This document shows, piece by piece, positions 15,435-23,733 of a stretch of 64,000 nucleotides of DNA (its first letter is position 1; each line of letters begins with the position of its first letter). The stretch comes from Bradyrhizobium frederickii (GTDB lineage Bacteria; Pseudomonadota; Alphaproteobacteria; Rhizobiales; Xanthobacteraceae), in contig NZ_SPQS01000003.1 in assembly GCF_004570865.1 (NCBI RefSeq), positions 124,001 to 188,000 on the forward strand, in the 5' to 3' direction. A model generated the notes under the pieces. It did not search any database and was not told the DNA's origin. It saw only the letters and a list, made by a program, of their open reading frames with translations. Made by a program: the position numbers and the translations under genes.

Positions 15435-17848
15435 TATTTGGGGCCGGCCCCGAGCGCGGTGATCGCGACGGAGTAGACTGCGATCTCCTGCGTCATCGGG
15501 CCGACCGGGATCAGCAGGCAGCCGTCTTCAGTCTCGGCGCGATAGTGGCTGCCACTCCACTGAACGCCGGCGTAGACCAGCCCGTCGGTCGCGATGGCGA
15601 CAACCTCCTGGCTCTCGGCGGCGTCACGAACGTCGTCGCCCCGCTGCAGGGTCACGCCGTGAAGCAAGCCCTCGGGCGCAAATTTCGCCAGCGGCAGTGC
15701 GATCATGGTGATGGCCATGCGGCGCGACAGCGGGATGCGCAGACGCAGCTCGCCGAGACCGGTGCGGTGAACCGTCACTGCCTCCAGCGCTGCACCGCCG
15801 TCGGCGCGGAACAGTCCGACCTGAACCGGGCTCGAGGGCCGTTCCTCAAAGACGTCGGCAGGCAGGCGGTTGGCGCCGAACAGCGCGTAGAGATAATTGT
15901 AGGATGGCGACAGGCCGGCGAAACTGCCGGCGAGCCACATCGGCGGCGCGGCCGCCGTGCAGGCTGCCGAGAGGCCGCGGGCGGTGATCTGGTTGCGCAC
16001 GAATGGCCCGTCGAGCAGCGGCGCGAGCGCGTGGGTGCCGAGATTGACGTCGTGCTTCAACGTGCCGAGCAGCGCAAGCTCGTCATCGTCAGGCAGCAGC
16101 AGAAGCCGTGCCAGCGTCGCCGCGCACCAGCGCGCCGCGACATCGGGGGCGGCATAGGGATCGAGGCCGTAGTCGCGCGCGACACCGTCCGCACGGCCTG
16201 CGAAAGCCAGCGCGCCGGCCCGGATCTCCGCGGCTAGCGCCACCTGCTGCGGGGGACGCGGATTGATTTCGCGCAGCACCGCGCCGCCGTCGTAATCGCG
16301 CACCGAACCATCCGCTGAGCAGCAGATCTGCTCCAGCAGCGCGACATTGCGGATCAACATGCGCTTGACATGAGGCGTGACGACGAGGTCGGAGATCAAG
16401 CCCGCCGCGCTGTCCTCCTCGGCAATGTCGTCGAAGGCGTCGTCGAGCGAGATCAGATAGGCGCCGTGGAGGCGGATCGCGATGCCTTCGAGGTCGAAGA
16501 TCCGGCGCAGCGCCTTCTGCACGCTGCCGGAATAGCCGAGATCGGCGACGACGAGGTCGGTGCAGTCGTCGAAGCCGGGGATGGTCTGGCGGAGATAGGC
16601 GAGCAGCCGGGCACGCAAGCCCGCGGCAAGCGCGACGATCTCGGCCGGATCGATCAGTCCGGGAAGCGCCTCGGCCAGCTCCTGGCCGGAGGCAATTCCG
16701 TCGGGAAAGCCGGCAAAGAATGCGGCAACTCTCGCCGGCATGATCTTCACCATGTCGTGGAAGGTCGGTGCGTCGATCTTGAGCACCTTGCCGAGCAGAT
16801 CGACGAGCGGCTGCATCGTATCGGCCGAGGCGATCAGGCTGACGCGACGGTTGATCTCGAGATAGGCCGATGTGGTGTCATGCAGCTGCTGCCGGATCCG
16901 GCGCGACAGAAAACCGTCGCGGCCGAGAAAGCCCAGCGCGACCTTGCGGCCGGGACCTGCAACCTCCTCGCAGCGCCGCGTCACGAAGGCGTCGAACGCG
17001 GCCATCACCGGGCCGAGCACGGTCAGCCCGAGGTGGAAGGCTTGCGACCCCTCGGGGCTGCGCGCGGCGACCATGCGCCGCAGCGTTCGCGCACCATGAT
17101 CGAGACGCGATGGCGCGCCGGTGCACAGCAGCTCGAACAGTGCCGTCTCGCGCTGAAACTTCGAGGCGAGCTGCGCGGTTGCCTGCGGATAATAGCGGGG
17201 ATGAATGCCGTGGCGCCTCGCCCCCTTGATGTCGGCCTTCTCGTTGTCGCCGACGTGAAAGGAGGCGCCGGCCTCGATGCCCTGCTCGGAGAGGTAGGTG
17301 GCGAACAAGGCTTCGCTCTTGCCGCTGCCATGGTCGCAGGACGCATAGAGGAAGTCCCAGGTGAGGCCGGGACGGCAGGCACGCAGCAGCCGGGCCAGCC
17401 GGCCGGAGTCCCAATAGGTGTCCGAGATGAATCCGACGCGATGGCCCGCGCGCTTCATGTCCAGATATTGCCCGACCATGTCCGGGTTGGCGCGGCAAAG
17501 CTCGACCTCGGCGCCGAACTCGGCTTCGACCAGATCGTTCAGGTCGGCTCGCGACAGGCCGAACAGCTTGAATGGAAAATAGGAATAGATCTCCTCGATG
17601 CGTACTTCGCTCGCACCGCGCGTCTCCTTCGCGGTCCGGCGCGCGCGCGATTCGGCCTGGATGCGATGTTGAACGAAACTCGCGGAAACATTCGGACTTG
17701 ATCGTGAAATGCCGGATAGCTCGTAAGTCCTTTCAAACACGCCGTCCGGCGTCGTGCATGCGCGCAGCAGAAATGTATCGAAAACATCGAACGACCAAGC
17801 AGAAACAATTTGCGCGCGGCGCGCCGCGCCGGCCAATGCGATCTTCAT
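15434..17848 (-). CDS. Large HAD-superfamily protein with unknown C-terminal domains
   Basis: An 804-residue protein. The N-terminal about 230 residues are a HAD domain: SFDVFDTFLLRAC (motif I, DxFDT), GFISDTYWDSGRLARLL (motif II) and SFHVGDNEKADIKGARRHGI (motif IV). The following about 250 residues (LGFLGRDGFLSRRIRQQLHD, DLVVADLGYSGSVQKALRRI) match the general pattern of HAD proteins found in polysaccharide clusters. The C-terminal third has beta-rich segments (LRLRIPLSRRMAITMIALPL) and is unassigned. It is first in a coupled operon with the glycosyltransferase-like gene, divergent from the flagellar sigma gene. Nucleotide-sugar or glycan phosphate handling is plausible but unproven. Confidence 0.6.
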   Translation of the reverse strand: MKIALAGAARRAQIVSAWSFDVFDTFLLRACTTPDGVFERTYELSGISRSSPNVSASFVQHRIQAESRARRTAKETRGASEVRIEEIYSYFPFKLFGLSRADLNDLVEAEFGAEVELCRANPDMVGQYLDMKRAGHRVGFISDTYWDSGRLARLLRACRPGLTWDFLYASCDHGSGKSEALFATYLSEQGIEAGASFHVGDNEKADIKGARRHGIHPRYYPQATAQLASKFQRETALFELLCTGAPSRLDHGARTLRRMVAARSPEGSQAFHLGLTVLGPVMAAFDAFVTRRCEEVAGPGRKVALGFLGRDGFLSRRIRQQLHDTTSAYLEINRRVSLIASADTMQPLVDLLGKVLKIDAPTFHDMVKIMPARVAAFFAGFPDGIASGQELAEALPGLIDPAEIVALAAGLRARLLAYLRQTIPGFDDCTDLVVADLGYSGSVQKALRRIFDLEGIAIRLHGAYLISLDDAFDDIAEEDSAAGLISDLVVTPHVKRMLIRNVALLEQICCSADGSVRDYDGGAVLREINPRPPQQVALAAEIRAGALAFAGRADGVARDYGLDPYAAPDVAARWCAATLARLLLLPDDDELALLGTLKHDVNLGTHALAPLLDGPFVRNQITARGLSAACTAAAPPMWLAGSFAGLSPSYNYLYALFGANRLPADVFEERPSSPVQVGLFRADGGAALEAVTVHRTGLGELRLRIPLSRRMAITMIALPLAKFAPEGLLHGVTLQRGDDVRDAAESQEVVAIATDGLVYAGVQWSGSHYRAETEDGCLLIPVGPMTQEIAVYSVAITALGAGPK

Positions 17849-18359
17849 GCTGCAATTCCCCGCCCATCACGATGATTAACGGGCGCATGCGTCGAGTCAG
17901 GCGCCATGAACGCAAAAAACTTCGCGCGCGATTCAAATTCGCGTTCGTCGCAACTGACAGATTCAAAAAAATCGCTAGGTTCGAAAAGGTGATTCGGAAA
18001 AAATTGCCGAGTGCGGAAGTCGTCTCGCGTTCGTTCACACTCGGAAACAATCGCGTCTCGATGTGCTACGCGCGCGTCGCGTTCGATCGCCTAGTGCCGC
18101 GTAATGTCTGCGTTTTCTTCCACATCCATCTGCTCAGGATGAATGATCCGCCATGGCGCGAGACGATGTGACGATTGCAGGATCGATGCGCGGGCTTTCC
18201 GCGCAGTCGGCAATTGTTGCCCGGCACTCGGCAAAAGTGACCGGCTAACACATTGAAAAACAACAAAAATTCTCCGCCTGGATCGTTTCGCCGGCCCGTT
18301 CAACGCCTGGAAGCCGTGTGGCATGTGCGCCCCCGGCATTGTGGGTTGGAGGTTGCGGG
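17849..18359. other. 511-nt divergent intergenic region, AT-richer than surroundings
   Basis: Separates the HAD/glycosyltransferase set from the ECF sigma gene. It is visibly richer in A/T than flanking coding DNA (for example TTGAAAAACAACAAAAATTC near 18252) and has no convincing gene: small frames on both strands cross it without ribosome sites. It must hold the promoters of both units. No EcfG-type GGAAC box and no clear sigma-54 or sigma-28 sequence was found by eye. The sigma gene has a GGAGG ribosome site at its 3' end (about 18347-18352). Confidence 0.5.
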
Positions 18360-19046
18360 ATGAGTTACGCTGCTGATGTCATGGCGCCCGCCGAGGCGAC
18401 GGTGCCGGTCGAAGCGACGGTGCCGATGATGCCGTCCGCGCCGCTCGCGCCGGACGGCGCGCCTGTCGCCGACGATGTCGTTTATGATGAAGACAGCGAG
18501 CTGCTCGACAAACTCGCGACCGGCGACGAGGCCGCCTTCCGTATGCTGGTCGAGCGTCACATCGACCGCGCCTATGCGATCGCGCTGCGCATCGTCGGCA
18601 ACGCGGCGGATGCCGAGGACGTGGTGCAGGACACCATGCTCAAGATCTGGAGCCATCGTGGACGCTGGCAGCACGGCCGCGCCAAGTTCTCGACCTGGCT
18701 CTACCGTGTCATCTCCAATCGCTGCATCGATCTGCGCCGCAAGCCGCGCAACGAGAACGTCGACACCGTGCCGGAGGTCGCCGACGGTCAGCCCGGCGCG
18801 GTCGAGATCATCGAGCGCAACGAGCTGAACGACATGCTGGAACTGGCGATGCAGCGCCTGCCCGAGCAGCAGCGCATCGCGGTGATCTTCTCGTACCATG
18901 AGAACATGAGCAACGGCGAGATCGCCCAGGTGATGGACACGACGGTGGCGGCCGTCGAGTCGCTGCTCAAGCGCGGGCGCCAGCAGCTTCGTCAGCTGCT
19001 GCGCAAGCACGAGCGCGACATCCGCACCGCGTTTACCGATTGCTAA
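18360..19046 (+). CDS. ECF-subfamily RNA polymerase sigma factor
   Basis: A 228-residue sigma-70 family protein with regions 2 and 4 only. After an acidic Ala/Pro-rich leader of about 40 residues come region 2 (FRMLVERHIDRAYAIALRIV, AEDVVQDTMLKIWSH, FSTWLYRVISNRCIDLRRKP) and region 4 (LELAMQRLPEQQRIAVIFSY, GEIAQVMDTTVAAVESLLKR). ATG 18360 is supported by GGAGG about 8 nt upstream. It lies 144 nt before the flagellin gene on the same strand and is the first gene of the flagellar cluster, so it may be the dedicated activator of this module. No anti-sigma gene is adjacent; the 90-residue protein at 22383 is a weak candidate partner. Confidence 0.88.
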   Translation: MSYAADVMAPAEATVPVEATVPMMPSAPLAPDGAPVADDVVYDEDSELLDKLATGDEAAFRMLVERHIDRAYAIALRIVGNAADAEDVVQDTMLKIWSHRGRWQHGRAKFSTWLYRVISNRCIDLRRKPRNENVDTVPEVADGQPGAVEIIERNELNDMLELAMQRLPEQQRIAVIFSYHENMSNGEIAQVMDTTVAAVESLLKRGRQQLRQLLRKHERDIRTAFTDC

Positions 19047-19190
19047 CCATAAATTTGCGCCAGCGACAGTTTTCGCGCCTGATCTCCTCGCGCTCCGTCG
19101 TTTGAGCGAACGGACGGGGCTGCGGTCCGCGTCGTCGTAAGTCGATTTCAACGATGCGGCACGCCATGCCCATCAGCACAGGAGCTTTCA

Positions 19191-20015
19191 ATGCCCGCAA
19201 TCAACACCAATACAGCGGCCAATGCCGCGGTTCGCTATCTCAACATCAACTCGGCGCAGGAGACCAGCTCGCTCTCGAAGCTGTCGAGCGGTTCGCGCAT
19301 CACCTCGGCTTCCGACGACGCCGCCGGTCTTGCGATCTCCACCCGCATCTCCTCGGACGTCACCACGCTGCAGCAGGCCGCGACCAACGCCTCGCAGGCC
19401 ACCGCGATCCTGCAGACCGCCGACGGCGGCGCCTCGAACATCTCCGACATTCTCGCCCGCATGAAGTCGCTGGCCTCCGAGTCCGCGTCGGGCACCACGA
19501 CCGACTCCAGTCGCGCCTATATCAACTCGGAATTCACGCAGCTGACGAGCGAAATCGATTCGATCGCGTCCGGCACCCGCTACTCCAGCCAGAGCCTGCT
19601 CGACGGCACCAGCGTGTTCGCCTCCGGCGTCTCGGTGCTGGTCGGCTCCTCGGGCTCGGATACCATCACCATCACGCTGACGAGCCTGACGGCCTCGTCG
19701 CTCGGCGTGTCCTCGCTCGACGTCAGCACGCTGTCGAACGCGACCGCGGCGCTGACCGCGCTGGATACGGCGATCGACACGGTTTCCGCCGCCCGCGCCA
19801 GCATCGGCGCCCAGGAATCCCGCTTCAACTTCAGCGCGGACTCGATCTCGACCCAGACCCAGAACCTGCAATCGGCCAACTCGGCGATCAAGGACGTCGA
19901 CATCGCGGCCGAGCAGTCCAAGCTCTCCTCCGCGGAAGTGAAGACCCAGGCCGCCGTGTCGGCACTCGCCGCGGCGAACCAGATGCCCCAGTACCTGCTC
20001 AAGCTGCTGAGCTGA
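19191..20015 (+). CDS. Flagellin, short type
   Basis: A 274-residue flagellin: conserved N-terminal D0/D1 helix (AINTNTAANAAVRYLNINSA, SSGSRITSASDDAAGLAIST) and C-terminal D1/D0 (RASIGAQESRFNFSADSIST, NQMPQYLLKLLS). The central variable region is only about 70 residues, so the filament subunit is close to the minimum size and lacks large D2/D3 domains. The sequence is strikingly Ser/Thr-rich and Lys-poor. It is secreted by the flagellar type III apparatus and assembles into the filament under the FliD cap. AGGAG sits 7 nt before the start; the 144-nt leader from the sigma gene could carry a promoter or post-transcriptional control. Confidence 0.93.
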   Translation: MPAINTNTAANAAVRYLNINSAQETSSLSKLSSGSRITSASDDAAGLAISTRISSDVTTLQQAATNASQATAILQTADGGASNISDILARMKSLASESASGTTTDSSRAYINSEFTQLTSEIDSIASGTRYSSQSLLDGTSVFASGVSVLVGSSGSDTITITLTSLTASSLGVSSLDVSTLSNATAALTALDTAIDTVSAARASIGAQESRFNFSADSISTQTQNLQSANSAIKDVDIAAEQSKLSSAEVKTQAAVSALAAANQMPQYLLKLLS

Positions 20016-20076
20016 TGACGAGACCGGCGGGCCGGCGTGATGCCGGCCCGCTTCTTACCAGGGACCGATACGCAAA

Positions 20077-21759
20077 GTGGCTTCCGTCAGTTCGAGCACC
20101 AGCAGCACAAGTTCGGGTGTAACCGTCACCACGAGCGGGACCACCAATTCGAGCAGCATCGACTGGTCGGCGCTGATCCAGTCCGCCGTCGACGCCAAGA
20201 CCGCGCAGGCGGATACGATCTCGACCACGATTACGAACAACGAGGCCAAGATCTCGGCCTATCAGACGCTCCAGAGCGATCTGAAGACGCTGTATTCGGG
20301 ATTGGCGTCGCTGTCGACCGCGGTGGTCAACTCGCTCTCCACCAGCGCGTTTGCCACGCGCGCCGCGAGCATCGGCTCGACAGGGGACGTCAGCGCCTCC
20401 TCGGCGCTGTCCATGACGATCAAGAGCGGAGCGGCGACCGGCGACCACACGCTGACGATCAGCCAGCTCGCCGCCGCACAGAAGGTGGTCGGCACCGCGC
20501 AATCGAGCCAGACCGACGAACTTGGCTTTTCCGGCACGTTTTCCATCGGCCTGGAGGGCGGCAGCACATCCGACATCACCGTCACCGGCACGATGTCGCT
20601 CCAGGACGTCGTCGATGCCATCAATGCGCAGACCTCGACCACCAACGTCCAGGCTTCCATCGTGCAGGTGTCCAGCACGTCATACCAGATGGTGCTGACC
20701 GGCACCGCGGACGCGGCCGACATCACCTATTCCAGCACGTCCGGCGACGACGTCATGAACGAGCTCGGCGTGACCGACAGCTCGGGAAGCTTCACCAACG
20801 TCATCCAGCAGGCGCAGTCGGCCGAATTCACGCTGGACGGCATCGCGATGACCCGCGATACCAACGACATCACCGACGTTCTCAGCGGGGTCACTTTTAG
20901 CCTGCTTCAGGCGACCCCGGACGGAACCTCGCTGAACATCAGCATCGAGACCGACACCAGCCAGATCCAATCGGCGCTGGAGACCTTCGTCACGAACTAC
21001 AATACCTTTCGCGACGAGGTCATCGCCCAGCAGGCGACCGCGACGGATGGCACGGCGGACTCCAGCGCGGTCCTGTTCGGCGACGGAACCATGCGCAACA
21101 TCATGGATGCGCTCCAGAACGCTCTGAACAGCACCGTGGGGGGCATGACGATGGCCGATCTCGGCCTGTCGTTCAACGAGAGCAACGAGCTGGAGCTCGA
21201 CACCTCGACGCTGTCGGACATCCTGAGCACGAATCTGAGCGGCGTGACCAAGCTGTTGTCGGCACAGACGACGACGTCGTCGAGCCAGCTCAGCGTCGTC
21301 AACACGGGCACGTCGCCGCAATCCTTCACCCTGGATCTGACGGTCGATGCCGACGGTAACCTCGCCTCGGCGTCGGTCGGCGGCGATTCGACGCTGTTCA
21401 CGGTCAGCGGGACCACCATCATCGGCGCCGCCGGCTCGATCTATTCCGGCATGGCCTTCACATACAGCGGGTCGACTTCCCAATCGATCACCGTGACGTC
21501 GACCTCGGGCATTGCGACGCAGCTCTACCAGATCGCGAAGAACTACTCGTCCTCGACCGGGGTGCTGCAGACGCTGATCACCAATCTGACCACGCGCGAC
21601 GACGATCTTCAGCAGAAGGTCGACGACATCAACAGCGCGGCCGCGACGCTGCAATCGCAGCTCCAGACCCAATACGCAAAGTACCAGGCGGCGATCGAGA
21701 GCGCCAACAGCACCCTGACCTATCTCAAGGCGCTGCTGAACAGCTCCTCGAGCGATTGA
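20077..21759 (+). CDS. fliD: Flagellar hook-associated protein 2 (filament cap)
   Basis: A 560-residue FliD: N-terminal coiled coil and cap domain (SSIDWSALIQSAVDAKTAQA, a typical FliD opening), a Thr/Ser-rich central region with repeated beta elements, and a C-terminal helical domain with DLQQKVDDINSAAATLQSQL, QTQYAKYQAAIESANSTL. It caps the growing filament and folds flagellin at the tip. It starts with GTG; no ATG is available near the conserved N-terminus. FliD and FliS are often absent from alphaproteobacterial flagellar sets, so their presence together is notable. It lies 61 nt after flagellin and 21 nt before fliS. Confidence 0.9.
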   Translation: MASVSSSTSSTSSGVTVTTSGTTNSSSIDWSALIQSAVDAKTAQADTISTTITNNEAKISAYQTLQSDLKTLYSGLASLSTAVVNSLSTSAFATRAASIGSTGDVSASSALSMTIKSGAATGDHTLTISQLAAAQKVVGTAQSSQTDELGFSGTFSIGLEGGSTSDITVTGTMSLQDVVDAINAQTSTTNVQASIVQVSSTSYQMVLTGTADAADITYSSTSGDDVMNELGVTDSSGSFTNVIQQAQSAEFTLDGIAMTRDTNDITDVLSGVTFSLLQATPDGTSLNISIETDTSQIQSALETFVTNYNTFRDEVIAQQATATDGTADSSAVLFGDGTMRNIMDALQNALNSTVGGMTMADLGLSFNESNELELDTSTLSDILSTNLSGVTKLLSAQTTTSSSQLSVVNTGTSPQSFTLDLTVDADGNLASASVGGDSTLFTVSGTTIIGAAGSIYSGMAFTYSGSTSQSITVTSTSGIATQLYQIAKNYSSSTGVLQTLITNLTTRDDDLQQKVDDINSAAATLQSQLQTQYAKYQAAIESANSTLTYLKALLNSSSSD

Positions 21760-21780
21760 TCGTGTGAGACAGAGTGACCG

Positions 21781-22209
21781 ATGATGCATAACCAGATGGC
21801 GTACATGGCCAACCAGGCCTACCGGGGCGCGGCAACGAGCGTGCCGCCACTCAAGGCGGTTTCGATGCTGCTGGGCGGAGCCATCACCTTTCTTCAGAAA
21901 TCGCTGGCGGCGCAGGAAGCGCGCCGCTTCGAGGAAGGGCACGAATACCTGATGAGGGCGACCGCAATCCTGCGCGGGCTCAGCCACAATCTCGACTTCC
22001 CCAATGGCGGCACGGTGGCGGAACAGGTGTTCCAGACCTACAACGCGATGATCCTGGCAAGCCTCAAGGCGTTCGGCCGCCCGCATGCGCGCGCGAATTT
22101 CGGACGCATCATCGCAGGGCTCGCCGAGCTTCGGGAGGCCTGGGAGTTCGTCGATACGACCGCGCGTGGCGGGACGGCGGTCCCGGCCGATTCGGTGCGC
22201 AGGGGCTGA
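21781..22209 (+). CDS. fliS: Flagellar export chaperone FliS
   Basis: A 142-residue helical protein with FliS features: a short N-terminal cap (NQAYRGAATSVPPLKAVSML), a helix around LLGGAITFLQKSLAAQEARR, and LMRATAILRGLSHNLDFPNG matching the FliS region that precedes an LF-GG turn. FliS binds the C-terminal helices of flagellin in the cytosol and prevents premature polymerisation. It is the last gene of the flagellin-fliD-fliS unit and is followed by a strong hairpin terminator. Two consecutive ATGs occur at the start. Confidence 0.88.
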   Translation: MMHNQMAYMANQAYRGAATSVPPLKAVSMLLGGAITFLQKSLAAQEARRFEEGHEYLMRATAILRGLSHNLDFPNGGTVAEQVFQTYNAMILASLKAFGRPHARANFGRIIAGLAELREAWEFVDTTARGGTAVPADSVRRG

Positions 22210-22235
22210 GGCGGCGGTTCTCTCCGATTGGAAGA

Positions 22236-22267
22236 GGGAGGGCGGACGTCGACGTCCGCCTCCCGTT
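22236..22267 (+). terminator. Hairpin terminator after fliS
   Basis: A perfect 10-bp self-complementary core GGCGGACGTCGACGTCCGCC (22241-22260) is extended by GGGA/TCCC with one bulged G, followed by GTTTCGCGCTTTT. The position just after the fliS stop fits a factor-independent or hairpin-assisted terminator for flagellin-fliD-fliS. Confidence 0.6.
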
Positions 22268-22295
22268 TCGCGCTTTTCCGTAGTGCTGCGGGGTC

Positions 22296-22309
22296 TTTTG
22301 GCGCCAAAA
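22296..22309. promoter_or_regulatory. Perfect 14-bp palindrome, operator-like
   Basis: TTTTGGCGCCAAAA, a perfect palindrome 74 nt upstream of the 90-residue gene at 22383, in otherwise GC-rich sequence. It could be a binding site for a dimeric regulator; no regulator is known for this sequence here. Confidence 0.35.
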
Positions 22310-22382
22310 CCTGCCCGAATCCGGTTTCCGGCACTCGCGCAATGCTTTATGACGGGCCGGACCAAGGCGGGACCGGGGGGCG

Positions 22383-22655
22383 ATGGACGTCACCGAGTTT
22401 GAGGAACTGATCGACCGGCTGGGCGAGGATCTCTCGCTCTGGCCCGACGATCGGCGTGTGCCCGCCGAGGAGCTGTTGGCGCGATCATCCGCTGCGCAGG
22501 CCCTGCTGGAAGAAGCGCGCGCCGTGCGCCGCGCGCTCGCGGCCCCCCTGGTCCGCGCGCCCGCGGGCCTCGCCGACCGCATCGTCGCCGCCGCGGCCAA
22601 AATGAAGGACGACGCCGCCGAGCCCCGCACGGAAGGCGAGACAGCCGAGAGCTGA
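22383..22655 (+). CDS. Small hypothetical protein with DLSLWP motif, 90 aa
   Basis: The sequence MDVTEFEELIDRLGEDLSLW PD... resembles short proteins often encoded beside ECF sigma genes in alphaproteobacteria, with a two-helix N-terminal half and an Ala/Arg-rich helix (AAQALLEEARAVRRALAAPL). No membrane helix, so it is not a classical transmembrane anti-sigma factor. An anti-sigma or adaptor role toward the sigma factor at 18360 is inference. It stands alone between the fliS terminator and flgD. GGGGGG precedes the ATG in place of a canonical ribosome site. Confidence 0.6.
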   Translation: MDVTEFEELIDRLGEDLSLWPDDRRVPAEELLARSSAAQALLEEARAVRRALAAPLVRAPAGLADRIVAAAAKMKDDAAEPRTEGETAES

Positions 22656-22999
22656 ACGGCTTCTTTCTGACATTGACCACGAGACTCTGTCATCCCCGGG
22701 GCTTGTCCCGGGCAGCCACGTTCTTCGTGCCGTGCCGCAAGGCGTCAATGCTCTCGGCACTCGCCTCGTATGCGTTGCTCGCGCGCAAGCGAGTTGTGGT
22801 GTGGCTACGCCGCAGCAACGGACTAATCGGATCATCGCATTCTAGCGCGCGCACACGGCAGATTTTGCCGTGTCGAAAGCCGTTTCCACGCGGGTGAATC
22901 CGCGCCTGAATTCGCGCGCCCACCCGTTTCATCAGCACACAGATTTCAAGCGCGCCGGGCCATCTGGTCGCCGGCGGCGCGAGAAAGCCGGAGCTTCTG
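22656..22999. other. 344-nt intergenic region with repeat and hairpin
   Basis: Contains a truncated dispersed repeat (CATCCCCGGGGCTTGTCCCG at about 22691), a 7-bp stem CACGGCA/TGCCGTG with a five-base loop (22854-22872), and the leader of flgD. No gene was found in either strand. The region separates the flagellin-cap unit from the hook unit and probably contains the second flagellar promoter. Confidence 0.5.
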
Positions 23000-23668
23000 A
23001 TGACCGTTTCCGCCGTGAGTTCTGCAACGACTGCGACCACCACGACATCGTCGTCGTCGAGCACGTCGTCCTCGTCGACACTGACGTCCAGCGACTTTCT
23101 CAGCCTGCTGGTCAGCGAGCTTCAGAACCAGGATCCGCTGAATGCGACTTCGACCACCGACCTCGTCAATCAGCTCACCTCCTACGCCAATTTCACCTCC
23201 CAGCAGTCAATCAACTCCAGTCTCACTTCGCTCGCGGGTTCGTTCTCGAGCCTCGTGACGCTGAACTCGGTGAACTATATCGGTCACACCGTCGAGGCGA
23301 AGGCCGACACGTCGACGCTCAGCAACGGCTCGGTGACCTTCGGCTACTCGCTGTCCTCAGCCGCATCGGACGTCTCGATCAGCGTCTCGGACTCGTCCGG
23401 GAACGTCGTCTACACCGGCACCGGAACGGGAAATGCCGGCACCAACAGCTTCACCTGGGACGGCAAGGATTCCAGCGGCAACCAGCTCTCCGATGGCGGC
23501 CAGTACACCATCTCGGTGACCGCGACCAACTCTGCCGGCAACTCGGTGCTCAACTACACCACCGTCACCGGCACGGTGACCGGCATCGACACCTCGACCT
23601 CCACGCCCTCGCTCACGGTGAACGGCGTCGCCGTCAGCGCCGCGAACATCCTCGGCGTCACCTCCTGA
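23000..23668 (+). CDS. flgD: Flagellar hook assembly protein FlgD
   Basis: A 222-residue FlgD: Ser/Thr-rich N-terminus, then the conserved scaffold segment DFLSLLVSELQNQDPLNATS and TDLVNQLTSYANFTSQQSIN, followed by an FlgD-type Ig/tudor region (NYIGHTVEAKAD, FTWDGKDSSGNQLSDGGQYT). FlgD caps the growing hook and is exported early. It starts a second flagellar unit (flgD-flgE-two small genes-flgK-flgL) separated from flagellin-fliD-fliS by a terminator and a 90-residue gene. Confidence 0.9.
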   Translation: MTVSAVSSATTATTTTSSSSSTSSSSTLTSSDFLSLLVSELQNQDPLNATSTTDLVNQLTSYANFTSQQSINSSLTSLAGSFSSLVTLNSVNYIGHTVEAKADTSTLSNGSVTFGYSLSSAASDVSISVSDSSGNVVYTGTGTGNAGTNSFTWDGKDSSGNQLSDGGQYTISVTATNSAGNSVLNYTTVTGTVTGIDTSTSTPSLTVNGVAVSAANILGVTS

Positions 23669-23733
23669 CCCCTGATCCCAAGTCTTGATCCCAAATCCGG
23701 ATCTCAACGTCGCGATTTCCTCGGAGTTTCATC

